From the NCBI GenBank assembly GCA_964624825.1, contig CAZUYD010000005.1:1-64000 (forward strand): a stretch of DNA of 64,000 nucleotides, in the 5' to 3' direction. Positions 26,484-35,597 of this stretch are shown here, one piece after another; position 1 is the first letter of the stretch, and every line of letters starts with the position of its first letter. The notes under the pieces are model-generated. The model made no database searches. It was not told the origin of the DNA and saw only the letters and a list, made by a program, of their open reading frames with translations. Source of the stretch: Enorma sp964624825 (GTDB taxonomy: Bacteria > Actinomycetota > Coriobacteriia > Coriobacteriales > Coriobacteriaceae). Made by a program: the position numbers and the translations under genes.

Positions 26484-27608
26484 ATGGCCTCGGATGCTCG
26501 CCCCGCTCATCGCGTGGGGTTCCATAACCACGCAGCCAATCCCGATCACAAGCATGAGGCACCTGAGACGCCCCATGCACCGGCACTTCCCCCGCTCGTT
26601 GAGGAGGCCTTGGCAGCATGGCCGGACGCAAGCGAGGCCTCCACCATCCGCACCGGCTTTTCCGAGGCCGTCTCCCGCCCTGTGACGCTGCGCGCGAACA
26701 CCCTCAAAGCCACGGCTACGTATGTTGCCGAGCAACTGCATGAGGCCGGTCTCGACGTTACGCAGCCTGCGTGGTATGAAGATGCGTTCATGCTCGACCC
26801 GTCTGTGCGCGAACGCGCCGTCTGGGAGCTGCCGCTCTATCAGAACGGGGAAATCTACCTGCAAAGCTTGTCATCGATGCTGTCGCCCTTGGTACTCGAC
26901 CCCGCCCCCGGTACCGACGTGCTCGACATGTGTGCCGCCCCCGGCGGAAAAACCTCTCAGATCGCCGCGCTCTCCGGTGGCCGGGCGCACATAACCGCCT
27001 GCGAGCTCCATGCGCCGCGTGCTCAGAAGCTCTGCTATAACCTTGAAAAGCTCGGAGTGCGCAACGTCAACGTCATGCGCATCGACGCCCGGCGGCTCGA
27101 TACGTTCTTCTCGTTCGACCACATCATGCTCGACGCGCCATGCACCGGCACGGGCACGCTGCGCGCGGGCGACGCGCGGGCGTGCGGGCGCGTAACCGAA
27201 CAGCTGCTCGGAAAGGTCACGCGCTCCCAGCGCGCCTTGCTCGACCGTGCCCTTACCGTGTTGAAACCAGGAGGCACGCTCGTGTATTCGACCTGCTCGA
27301 TCCTTCCGCAGGAAAACGAGGAGCAGATCGCTTGCGCGCTCAAGCACCACCGCGATTGCGAGCTCGTCCCGCTTGCCCCGACCTCGGATGGCGCCGCATG
27401 CCACCCGGAAGATGCGACAGGCGATGCATGCGGCGCCCGCGATGCCGGACGCGCGTTCCATCTCCCCGCGCGCGCTCAGTCTGTGGTCGATGCCGCCGCG
27501 CAGGGAGAAATCCCCACGCTCGCGGGCACCCTGCCTGAAACGCTCACCATCTGCCCGTCGATGGGCTATGAGGGCTTTTTCCTCGCGCTGCTTCGAAAGC
27601 GAACGTGA
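26484..27608 (+). CDS. NOL1/NOP2/Sun family rRNA m5C methyltransferase
   Basis: A SAM-dependent RNA cytosine-C5 methyltransferase of the RsmB/RsmF class. The 374 residues have an N-terminal RNA-recognition region (PVTLRANTLKAT), the SAM motif DMCAAPGGKTSQIAAL, and both catalytic cysteines, in LDAPCTGTGTL and VYSTCSILPQENEEQ. A C-terminal extension follows. The start at 26484 follows GAGGAG; an upstream in-frame ATG has no ribosome site. It begins 90 bases after ecfT and could be read from the same transcript, though no functional link is evident. Confidence 0.92.
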   Translation: MASDARPAHRVGFHNHAANPDHKHEAPETPHAPALPPLVEEALAAWPDASEASTIRTGFSEAVSRPVTLRANTLKATATYVAEQLHEAGLDVTQPAWYEDAFMLDPSVRERAVWELPLYQNGEIYLQSLSSMLSPLVLDPAPGTDVLDMCAAPGGKTSQIAALSGGRAHITACELHAPRAQKLCYNLEKLGVRNVNVMRIDARRLDTFFSFDHIMLDAPCTGTGTLRAGDARACGRVTEQLLGKVTRSQRALLDRALTVLKPGGTLVYSTCSILPQENEEQIACALKHHRDCELVPLAPTSDGAACHPEDATGDACGARDAGRAFHLPARAQSVVDAAAQGEIPTLAGTLPETLTICPSMGYEGFFLALLRKRT

Positions 27609-27719
27609 CGGACGCACCTACCTTGGCTAGCATCCATGCAAAACGAAGCTGCCGTCCATAGACCAAAACGAGCTCATCAAATCCCAGTAAACGAGAACAA
27701 CGAAGCGAGAAGGCGTCCC

Positions 27720-27863
27720 TTACCGCATTGAATGCTTTCCTCGCCGGTTGGAGCGCTCTTCGCGGCGCGCCAAAATCGACGTACCCACCAGGTACACCGC
27801 GGCAACGAGAACAATCACACCGAGCACGATGCCCAGCGGTTGAATGATGTCCATCGCGCTCAT
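27720..27863 (-). CDS. Small single-pass membrane protein (47 aa)
   Basis: A short frame with a good ribosome site (AAGGTGG, six bases before the ATG). It starts MSAMDIIQPLG, continues with one hydrophobic helix (IVLGVIVLVAAVYLVGTSIL) and ends in a highly basic cytoplasmic tail (ARREERSNRRGK). The positive-inside rule predicts the C-terminus in the cytoplasm. It follows the degV terminator on the same strand, so it has its own promoter or depends on read-through. Function unknown. Too short for most gene finders, but the ribosome site and the helix-plus-basic-tail design support it. Confidence 0.65.
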   Translation of the reverse strand: MSAMDIIQPLGIVLGVIVLVAAVYLVGTSILARREERSNRRGKHSMR

Positions 27864-27928
27864 CTGCCACCACCTTCAGTCATCCCGATTGCATGCGTTT
27901 CGCAAGCCAAGCATACCAGACTATCAAA

Positions 27929-27959
27929 ACCGGGAACCGAGCAGACGCCGGTTCCCGGT
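27929..27959 (-). terminator. Intrinsic terminator after degV
   Basis: A 10-bp perfect stem (ACCGGGAACC / GGTTCCCGGT) with an 11-base loop; on the minus strand it is followed by TTTT. It lies about 65 bases downstream of the DegV gene stop. Confidence 0.85.
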
Positions 27960-28025
27960 AATGCACATGCAACAGCTGAGCAATGCCCCGAGCACTGTAA
28001 GGCATGCGCGGGGCTCATGTCACGA

Positions 28026-28913
28026 TCAATCGACGCGCGCGTCGCCCATGAAGAAGAGCGCGACGGTACCCGGACCGGTATGAGAACCAATGACCGTACC
28101 GATGTTGTTTATGACGACCTTGCCCTTGAGATTTGGAATCTGCTCTCCGATAAGGCGAGCGACCTCTTCGGCGTCCTCGCGACAGTCCGACTGAGAGATC
28201 GCGCACTTGCCCGTATAGGCGCTGCCATCCTCCACGTGCTCCATCATCTTCTTGACGAGCTCTGCGATGGCTTTCTTCTTCGTGCGAATCTTCTCGCGCG
28301 GGATGAGCTTACCCTGGAAGTCAATGTCCATGACCGGGCAGATCTTGAGCGCCGTAGCGATCAGCGCGCTCGTGGCCGACACGCGGCCGCCGCGCTTCAG
28401 ACAGTCGAGGTCGGACACGAAGAACCAATGGTTGAGGTTGAGCTTGTGCTCCTCGCACCAGCTAGCCGCCTCATCGAGCGTGGCGCCTGCATCGCGCATG
28501 TCGGCGAGGTAATCCACGAGCAGTCCATAGCCTGCAGACGCCGCAAGCGAGTCGATGACGCGGATGGTGCGATCGGGATACTTCTCGGCAAGCTCCTGCG
28601 CTGCGATGACCGCCGAATTGTACGTGCCCGAGATGCCACTCGAAAGCGTCAGGTGCAAGACATCACGCCCCGCCTGAAGCTCGGGTTCCCAAAACTTGGT
28701 GTACTCACCAACGCTCACCTGAGAAGTCTTCGACGTAGACCCCGCCTTCAACTTGCCGAAGAACTCCTCCGGCGTAACGGATTGATACAGATCGTCATCG
28801 TGCACGACACCGTCAAGCTCGTAGTGAAACATGACGTATTTGATATCGCGCGCCTCGAACCACGAAGTCGGATAGTCGGCAGTAGATTCGCAGGACAACA
28901 TATAGGTGGCCAT
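28026..28913 (-). CDS. DegV family fatty-acid-binding protein
   Basis: A 295-residue two-domain DegV/FakB-type protein. The N-terminus CESTADYP carries the conserved Ser-Thr pair. A further ligand-binding block is TLSSGISGTYNSA, followed by VIDSLAASAGYGLLV and KRGGRVSATSALI. In Firmicutes, FakB proteins bind fatty acids and present them to the kinase FakA; no fakA gene adjoins here. The start at 28913 follows AAGGAG. A terminator follows the gene. Confidence 0.92.
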   Translation of the reverse strand: MATYMLSCESTADYPTSWFEARDIKYVMFHYELDGVVHDDDLYQSVTPEEFFGKLKAGSTSKTSQVSVGEYTKFWEPELQAGRDVLHLTLSSGISGTYNSAVIAAQELAEKYPDRTIRVIDSLAASAGYGLLVDYLADMRDAGATLDEAASWCEEHKLNLNHWFFVSDLDCLKRGGRVSATSALIATALKICPVMDIDFQGKLIPREKIRTKKKAIAELVKKMMEHVEDGSAYTGKCAISQSDCREDAEEVARLIGEQIPNLKGKVVINNIGTVIGSHTGPGTVALFFMGDARVD

Positions 28914-29031
28914 AGGTGAACTCCTTGCTCGACGATATAGGCTCGGCCAAGGGTTCGACCCCCCGTCGCGAAACCCAACTTCCCTCATAACAATGCAATA
29001 TTATTCCATAGATTGCGAAAATCTGCCGCCT

Positions 29032-29049
29032 AAAAGGCGGGAACCCGCC
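29032..29049 (-). terminator. Short terminator hairpin after argS
   Basis: On the minus strand GGCGG-GTTC-CCGCC is followed by TTTT, about 85 bases past the argS stop codon. The stem is short but GC-rich with a proper T-tract. Confidence 0.55.
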
Positions 29050-29133
29050 ATCCCCGAGCGATTCCGCAGCCGCAACACGGCGCGAACGCGAGGGGGCGAC
29101 GGGTTCATCGTCAGGAAACGAATCTCAGACGCC

Positions 29134-30978
29134 CTACATCTGAGTAGGCGCAGACACCCCGATCAGCGACAGGCAAAGCTTCAGCACGGAACGAACCGCG
29201 TCACATGCCGCAAGGCGCGCGCGGACAAGCTCGGGCTCAACCAAGCGCCCCTCGCTCGGCAGCACCTGGCATGCCGCATAGAAGGAATGGAACGCAGATG
29301 CAAGCTCCTCAACATAGTGCGTGATGCGGAACGGGGCACGGTCGCGCGCGCAACCAGCAATCAGATCCTGCAGCTCGGAGAGCTTACGCGAGAGCGCGAG
29401 CTCGGTGGGGTCGGTAAGCAGCGAATAGTCAACATCACCCGAGATGGCTTTCACGACGCAGGCATCCATGCCCATCAGATCGGCCTGCTCGGGAGAGACG
29501 CCCGCGGCCTTGCGCAAGATCGAGCAGATGCGCGCGTGCGCGTATTGCACGTAATACACCGGATTCGACTGGCTCTTCTCCTTCACGGCATCGATGTCGA
29601 AATCGATGGCCTGGTTGGATGAGCGACTCACCAGCGTATAGCGCGTCGCATCGGCACCCACCTCGTCGATAAGCTCACGGAAGGTGATCATCGTGCCCTT
29701 GCGCTTAGACATGCGAACCGGCTTGCCCGAGCGCAGCAAGTTCACGAACTGGCCGAGCGGCACCTCGAACTCGCCGGGGTATCCGAGCGCATCGCAGACG
29801 GCGCGCACGCGGGCGATGTAGCCGTGGTGATCCGCGCCCAAAATGTTGATGACATGGTCAACGCGCTGGAACTTGTTCCAGTGATAGGCGATATCGGATG
29901 AGAAGTAGGTGTAGTCGCCGTTGCTCTTCTGGATGACGCGATCCTTGTCGTCGCCGAACGCGGTGGACTTGAACCACAGCGCGCCGTCGTCGGTGCGGTA
30001 GAGATAGCCCATCTCATCGAGCTTGGCGTAGGCGCGCTCCACCGGAGAGGTTCCCGTCCAGTCCTTCTGGTACATGGTGCGCTCGCTCATCCACACGTCG
30101 AAGTCGCAGCGCACGTCATGGCATGTCTCTCGCATGTCCTCAAGCATCTTGTGGTAACCGCGCTCACGGAAGGAAAGCATGCGCTCCTGCGGGTCGGCGT
30201 GCACCCATTTGTCGCCATCGCTCTTCCAGAATGCTGCGGCCTCGTCGATGATGTAGGTGCCGCCATAGGAATCCTGACCCAGATCGGAGGCGAATTCATC
30301 CATATAGGGATGGCTGTCGGGATGTTCGTCGAGCTCATCCTGCACGAAGTTGTCGCGATCCTGGGCAAGCAGTTCGTGGGCGGCGTCGATATCGCACCCC
30401 TGCTTTTCCATGATGTCCGCGAGCTGCATATAGCGCTTGGAGATGGAGTTGCCGAACGTGTTCATCTGGTTGCCGTAGTCGTTGATCCAGAACTCGCGCT
30501 GGACGTCGTAGCCGGCATGCTCCATGACGCGGCACATCGAATCGCCGAGCGCCGCCCAGCGACCATGACCGACGTGCATGGGGCCTACGGGGTTGGCGGA
30601 CACGAACTCGACGCTCGTCTTCATGCCACGGCCCACGTCGGAGCGCGCGAAGTCCATCCCCTGCTCGCGCGCCTCGGCGAAGACGGCGTTCTTGGCGGCG
30701 ACGGTGAGGTAGAAGTTGATGAAGCCCGGACCTGCGACCTCGACCTTCTCGACCACGTCGCCCGCGGGCAGGTGCTTCGCCACGGCATCGGCGATGGCGC
30801 GGGGCGCGCGGTGGGCAAGCTTGGCGGATCTGAGCGCCATGGTGGAGGTCCACTCGCCATGAGAGGTATCTGCCGGTCGCTCGATGCCGCAATCCTCAAG
30901 CTCGAATGCGGGTAGATCGCCTGCCTCTTGGGCGGCGGTGAGCGCAGCGCGAACGAGCGCTTCGATCTTCTCGGGCAT
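29134..30978 (-). CDS. argS: Arginyl-tRNA synthetase
   Basis: Charges tRNA-Arg. The 614 residues are a standard class I enzyme: N-terminal additional domain, the HIGH-type motif PVGPMHVGHGRW, the KMSKS equivalent VRMSKRKGT, and a C-terminal anticodon-binding helical domain. The start at 30978 has AGGAGG upstream. No T-box or leader is evident in the 254 bases before the gene, which it shares with the divergent CarD-like regulator. Confidence 0.97.
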   Translation of the reverse strand: MPEKIEALVRAALTAAQEAGDLPAFELEDCGIERPADTSHGEWTSTMALRSAKLAHRAPRAIADAVAKHLPAGDVVEKVEVAGPGFINFYLTVAAKNAVFAEAREQGMDFARSDVGRGMKTSVEFVSANPVGPMHVGHGRWAALGDSMCRVMEHAGYDVQREFWINDYGNQMNTFGNSISKRYMQLADIMEKQGCDIDAAHELLAQDRDNFVQDELDEHPDSHPYMDEFASDLGQDSYGGTYIIDEAAAFWKSDGDKWVHADPQERMLSFRERGYHKMLEDMRETCHDVRCDFDVWMSERTMYQKDWTGTSPVERAYAKLDEMGYLYRTDDGALWFKSTAFGDDKDRVIQKSNGDYTYFSSDIAYHWNKFQRVDHVINILGADHHGYIARVRAVCDALGYPGEFEVPLGQFVNLLRSGKPVRMSKRKGTMITFRELIDEVGADATRYTLVSRSSNQAIDFDIDAVKEKSQSNPVYYVQYAHARICSILRKAAGVSPEQADLMGMDACVVKAISGDVDYSLLTDPTELALSRKLSELQDLIAGCARDRAPFRITHYVEELASAFHSFYAACQVLPSEGRLVEPELVRARLAACDAVRSVLKLCLSLIGVSAPTQM

Positions 30979-31232
30979 GGATGATCCTCCTATCGCACTG
31001 AAAGCTCTGGCACCCCTCGGCGCCGCGACATGCATCCGCATACTCTATCACACCTTATCTGAACTGCGCGATATTTATCGTATCGACGTATGAGATATGC
31101 AGGGATTCAGAGCGGGGAACGCGGAGGCGCGCAAGCGCGCTCAGTTGTGTTCGGTTTGAATCTATTCCGCCATATTCCCATGTAAACGTGGTAATCTAGG
31201 ACTATCGCGGCAGCCTATGAGGCGGAGGAAGC

Positions 31233-31736
31233 ATGTTCAGCATTGGAGAGCACGTTATTCACCCCGGACAGGGAGTCTGCACGGTGACGGGATTCGACGA
31301 GGACTCGCCCACCCCTATGATCATTCTCGAATGCAAGCGAGGGCATGCTAAGACGCGCATGAAATGCCCCATCTCGCAGTCTGGCCGCCTCCATCCCACC
31401 GTTTCGCGCGAAGAGGCCGAGCGCCTTATCGAGCACTATGGCGATATCGAGTGCGATCCGTTCACCGAGCGGAACAGCCAGCTGGAAGAATCGTATTTCA
31501 AGCAGCTCATCAAACAGGGCGCTCCCGCAACGGTGCAGGTTGCCAAAACCATGCGCTATCGCATTCGCGATGCCGAGCGCCATGCGCGCAAGCCGAGCAG
31601 CTACTATTCGCGCGTGCTGAAAGAGGCGCATCGCCGCTCGGTCGAAGAGCTCGCCGTGGCCATTGGCTGCACGGAAGAGAACATAGAGGAGCGCCTCTCC
31701 GAGGTTGAATCGGCGTTCGAGGCAAGCATCAACTAG
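31233..31736 (+). CDS. CarD/CdnL-family transcription regulator
   Basis: A 167-residue RNA-polymerase-interacting regulator. The N-terminal RID domain (residues 1-60) starts FSIGEHVIHPGQGVCTVTGF, the CarD/TRCF hallmark. The C-terminal part (RYRIRDAERHARKPSSYYSRVL, then helices) is the helical DNA-binding region. CarD-type proteins stabilise open promoter complexes, typically at rRNA promoters. The start follows GGAGGAAGC. This copy is divergent from argS. Coriobacteria often have more than one CarD-like protein, so the specific target set is unknown. Confidence 0.88.
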   Translation: MFSIGEHVIHPGQGVCTVTGFDEDSPTPMIILECKRGHAKTRMKCPISQSGRLHPTVSREEAERLIEHYGDIECDPFTERNSQLEESYFKQLIKQGAPATVQVAKTMRYRIRDAERHARKPSSYYSRVLKEAHRRSVEELAVAIGCTEENIEERLSEVESAFEASIN

Positions 31737-31822
31737 CTCAAGGCGGCCGCGCAAGTAGCCGCGCGTCTAAAGCCCAAGGCGGCGATCTGGCACCAGGTAC
31801 TCGATCGCCGCCCGGGCATAGC

Positions 31823-33595
31823 CTAGAGCGTCCAGTCGGCGCTTTCGCGCTGAAGCGCGACCATGCGCGCGAAGAGCCCATCGGCGGCCATGAGCTCGGA
31901 GGGCGTCCCCTGCTCCACGACGCGGCCGCGGTCGAGCACGACCACCTTATCCGCCGCCTCGACCGTGCGCATGCGGTGCGCGATCACGATGACGGTCTTG
32001 CCCGCAAGCAGGCGACTCAACGCCTCCTGTACCTTCGTCTCGTTCTCCACGTCGAGCGAAGCCGTGGCCTCATCGAGCAGCACCACCGGCGCGGCCTTGA
32101 GCAGCGCGCGGGCGATCGAGATGCGCTGGCGCTCACCGCCGGAAAGCCTGGCCCCGTTCTCGCCGATCATGGTTCCGTAGCCTTCGGGCATGCGCGACAC
32201 GAACTCGTCGCAGTTCGCAGCCTTCGCCGCAACAAGCACTTCCTCGTCTGTCGCGTCGCGGCGCCCCAGGCGAATGTTTTCCATCACCGTGTCGTCGAAC
32301 AGCAGCACGTCTTGAAAGACGACGGCAAAATCGGTGAGCAACGACTCGGGGTCGACCGTCGAGACGTCCACACCGCCGACCGTCACGCGCCCCGCGTCGA
32401 CATCCCAGAATCGCGCGGCAAGCTTCGCGCAGGTCGACTTACCCGACCCAGACGGCCCCACCAGCGCGGTGACCGCTCCTTCGCGTGCCGTGAAGCTCAC
32501 ATGGCTCAGCACCTGCTCGCCTGCGGTGTACGAGAACGACACGTCCTCGAACGTCACGTCATGCCCGACGGGCTCGAATGCCCGCCCGCCCTCGGCAAGC
32601 GGCTCGTCATAAAACGAGCGCATGCGTGCCGATGCCGTCTGCGCGCTAAAGAGCTCGGCGATGAGCATGAGGCATTGGTCGAAGGGCGCATAGATGCGCG
32701 CGACCACCAAAAGGAAGCAGAATAGCGTGAAGAAGTCGCAGGTTCCCTCTACGATGAATATCGAGCCCGCGAGGATCGTAGTGGCGAGACCCACGCGAAA
32801 CACGATCTGCGCGCCGTTCACGCAAATGCCCGTCGCGGCCTCGGCGCGAACCGCCTGGCGCTCGCCTGCGTCGATATCGGCGAAGATATGCTCGAGGTAG
32901 CGATCCTCTTGGTTTGTCGCGCGCACCTCGCGCACGCACTCAAGCGCCTCCTGGATGTCTTCCGATATGGCAAGCCCGCGCATGCGCGTCTTGCGCATCT
33001 GCGGTTGAAGCGCGCGGCGCGCCCCGAACAGCAGGCCGAGCCCCACAGGACAGCTCCACAACGCGGCGAGGGCAAGCCGCCAGTCGAATATGAGAAGCCC
33101 TACCGCCGCCACGGCGACCGTTATATAGGCGCCATAGAGCTCAGGCAGCACATGGCTGTAGGCGTGCTCGATGATCTTGACGTCGCCCATGATGGTCTCG
33201 GTGAGGTCGGCGAGATCGCGCCGGCCAAAAAAGCTCAGCGGCAGCTTGCGCAGGCGCTCCGCAAGCCCGATGCGCTGCCGACCGCTCTCCTTGTAGATGA
33301 CGCCGTACTGATAGTAGTAGGCGAAATACTCCGTGATGAAGAGCAAGACGATATAGGCGATGAGCAGAAACGCGATCGGCGGGGTCGAGATGCCCAGCAC
33401 GGTGAAGCCAGTACCGCTCACAAGACCGGGAAGCGCATCGCCCGAAACGAGGTGCCGCACGAACGCATCCATGCAGAGGCTGAGAATGCCGACGCCCCAG
33501 AAGACCACGATGTTTGAAATGGCCGTCCAGATAGCCCCGAGCTTGACGTTTCTCACGCCCTCATCGGTAAGGGCGTACTTCTCCTTGATGCTCAC
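31823..33595 (-). CDS. ABC half-transporter, second of a pair
   Basis: A 590-residue membrane-ATPase fusion. Residues 1-320 form the six-helix exporter-type domain; residues 340-590 form the ATPase with Walker A GPSGSGKST, signature LSGGERQR, and Walker B VVLLDEATASLD. The start is GTG at 33595, overlapping the stop of the upstream partner by four bases (GTGA), so the two are made together and likely form a heterodimer. The pair, divergent from an AraC regulator, resembles YbtP/YbtQ and IrtA/IrtB siderophore importers, which use the exporter fold. Export of a peptide or drug is the alternative. Confidence 0.9.
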   Translation of the reverse strand: MSIKEKYALTDEGVRNVKLGAIWTAISNIVVFWGVGILSLCMDAFVRHLVSGDALPGLVSGTGFTVLGISTPPIAFLLIAYIVLLFITEYFAYYYQYGVIYKESGRQRIGLAERLRKLPLSFFGRRDLADLTETIMGDVKIIEHAYSHVLPELYGAYITVAVAAVGLLIFDWRLALAALWSCPVGLGLLFGARRALQPQMRKTRMRGLAISEDIQEALECVREVRATNQEDRYLEHIFADIDAGERQAVRAEAATGICVNGAQIVFRVGLATTILAGSIFIVEGTCDFFTLFCFLLVVARIYAPFDQCLMLIAELFSAQTASARMRSFYDEPLAEGGRAFEPVGHDVTFEDVSFSYTAGEQVLSHVSFTAREGAVTALVGPSGSGKSTCAKLAARFWDVDAGRVTVGGVDVSTVDPESLLTDFAVVFQDVLLFDDTVMENIRLGRRDATDEEVLVAAKAANCDEFVSRMPEGYGTMIGENGARLSGGERQRISIARALLKAAPVVLLDEATASLDVENETKVQEALSRLLAGKTVIVIAHRMRTVEAADKVVVLDRGRVVEQGTPSELMAADGLFARMVALQRESADWTL

Positions 33596-35469
33596 AGGGC
33601 ATCGCCCCCTTCAACCGCAACGGAAGGTATTCCGGCTTGCCGCGCCCCAGGCGCGGCGTTGATCTTCCAGCGCACCGCCTGCTCGTAGTCCGCCCACATG
33701 CGGGCATAAAGACCGCCCGCCGCCAGCAGCTCGTCGTGCGCGCCCTGCTCCGCCACGCACCCATGGTCGAGCACGACGATCTTATCGGCGTTCTTCACGG
33801 TCGAGAGCCGGTGAGCGATCATGAGCACCGTGCGTGGCGCGCCATCGCGTCCATAGGCGAGCCGCTTGAACGCTGCCTGGATCTTCACCTCGTTCTCGGG
33901 ATCTGCAAACGCGGTCGCTTCGTCGAGCACCACCACCGGCGCATCTTTGAGCACCGCGCGCGCGATCATGAGGCGCTGCACCTCGCCGCCGGAAAGATGC
34001 ACGCCGCCTGCGCCGACCACGGTATCGATGCCCTGGGGCAGCTTCTCGATGATGTCGTCGCACTGCGCCGCCGAGAGCGCCGCGAGCACGTCCGCGCGCG
34101 AAGCCTGCGGACGCGATGCGCGCACGTTTTCGAGCACCGTCTGCTTGAACAGGCGGTTCGCCTGGAACACGAATGCCACGCGATCCATCAGGTCATGCGG
34201 ATCCATCTGGCGCACGTCAACACCGCCGAGAAGCACCGACCCCGCATCCACGTCCCAGAAGCGCGGCACGAGCGAGGCGGCCGTGGTCTTACCGCCGCCA
34301 GACGGCCCCACCAGCGCGACGGTAGCCCCGGCGGGAACGGTAAAGCTCACGTGGTCGAGCGCCGGCTGCTCGGACCCCTCGTAGGTAAACGTCACATCGC
34401 GCAGCTCGACGCTATTGGTAGCAGGCGTTTGCGGATGCGCGGGCGCGCTGACAACCGGCGCCGCGAGCACATCGCTCACGCGCGAAACGGCATCGGCCGC
34501 CGACTGAGACGCCTCGGAGATGAACATCACGCGCGTCATGGCCGTGGGGATGATGGCCGCGAAAATGGTGTAGAACGCGAAGTTCGCCAGGAACGTCCCG
34601 AAGTCGCCCGAGCCTGGGGCGAGCAGGATCGCCGCCGGGGCTAAGAAGATCGCCACGCCGTTGATCACCGTGAGCGAAAGCGATTGCGGGACCTGGCACC
34701 ATTTGACTGCATAGTCCTGCGCCAGACGTGTGAACTCCTCAATGGCCTCAAAGAACGCTCGGAACGAATAAACGGTCTGCTGGAACACCTTGAGCACCGG
34801 AATGCCGCGCACGTATTCGGTGCCGGCTTTGTTCATCTTCACGAGCGACCCCATGTAACAGGTCATGAAATCCATGCCGCGCCCACCCATCATGTAGGCC
34901 ATGCACCCGATCGAGATGATGACGGAAACGAGGCACGCCAGACCGAGGCGCCAATCGAACACGAAGAACAGCACGAGCATCCCGATGATCATCGCGATAC
35001 TGCCCGCGGTGTCGGGCAGCTTATGAGCAAGCAGCCCTTCCGTCTCTGCCGCGCACCCATCCACGACGCGCCTGAGCGCACCGCTCGCATGGGTGTCGAA
35101 GTACCCGAGCTGCGCATGCATGAGATGCTCGGTCGCGCGCTTGCGCATGGTGGATGCGCACCGAAACGCCGCGACGTGCGTGCACATGAGCCCGGCGAAG
35201 TACAGGGCGATCGACAAGACCGCAAATGCCAGCGCCCACCAACCATACGCCGCGATCCCCGTAGCCGCGCTCCAATGAGGCGCCACCGCGAGCAGGTCGC
35301 GCGCAACGAACCAGATGCACAGATATGGCCCGAAGCTCACGAGCATCGAGATTGCCGAGAGCACGCAACCCGCGTATGTCAGGTAGCGTCGCGGGCCTGC
35401 GAATGTAAGCAGCTGGGCAATGGGATTGCGGGGCGTCTCGGGCGCACCCGCCCCCGCTTCTCTCTCCAT
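33592..35469 (-). CDS. ABC half-transporter, first of a pair
   Basis: A 625-residue membrane-ATPase fusion. It has six helices in residues 30-330 with the coupling-region text EYVRGIPVLKVFQQTVYSF, then an ATPase domain with Walker A GPSGGGKTT, signature LSGGEVQR, and Walker B VVVLDEATAFADPENE. The D-loop variant AFADPENE differs from the usual ASLD of the partner. That and EYVRGIPVLKVF are features I associate with the YbtP/IrtA-like branch (from memory). The start at 35469 follows GGAGG. The stop overlaps the partner's start. Confidence 0.9.
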   Translation of the reverse strand: MEREAGAGAPETPRNPIAQLLTFAGPRRYLTYAGCVLSAISMLVSFGPYLCIWFVARDLLAVAPHWSAATGIAAYGWWALAFAVLSIALYFAGLMCTHVAAFRCASTMRKRATEHLMHAQLGYFDTHASGALRRVVDGCAAETEGLLAHKLPDTAGSIAMIIGMLVLFFVFDWRLGLACLVSVIISIGCMAYMMGGRGMDFMTCYMGSLVKMNKAGTEYVRGIPVLKVFQQTVYSFRAFFEAIEEFTRLAQDYAVKWCQVPQSLSLTVINGVAIFLAPAAILLAPGSGDFGTFLANFAFYTIFAAIIPTAMTRVMFISEASQSAADAVSRVSDVLAAPVVSAPAHPQTPATNSVELRDVTFTYEGSEQPALDHVSFTVPAGATVALVGPSGGGKTTAASLVPRFWDVDAGSVLLGGVDVRQMDPHDLMDRVAFVFQANRLFKQTVLENVRASRPQASRADVLAALSAAQCDDIIEKLPQGIDTVVGAGGVHLSGGEVQRLMIARAVLKDAPVVVLDEATAFADPENEVKIQAAFKRLAYGRDGAPRTVLMIAHRLSTVKNADKIVVLDHGCVAEQGAHDELLAAGGLYARMWADYEQAVRWKINAAPGARQAGIPSVAVEGGDAL

Positions 35470-35597
35470 GAGTACCTCCTACTCTTGCGTATTTTGTTAA
35501 CATAGGTAAACTTATCACGCAGATCGCGGCGGCGCTCAGCCGTGGGCAAGGTTGGGACGAATTCGAAAAAGCGGTGTCGAGGGGGGCGATGTGAGCA
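35470..35597. promoter_or_regulatory. Divergent control region of ABC pair and AraC gene
   Basis: A short intergenic region with an AT-rich island (about 35490-35517). On the minus strand, TAAGTTTACCTATGTTAA is a quasi-palindrome loosely like a DtxR/IdeR iron box but one base short. Binding of the AraC protein, an iron repressor, or both is possible; no clear -10/-35 pair was identified. Confidence 0.35.

Noticed and set aside
28942..28970. GGTTCGACC resembling a tRNA T-loop
   Set aside because: No acceptor, D or anticodon arms can be formed around it; it sits in the degV leader.
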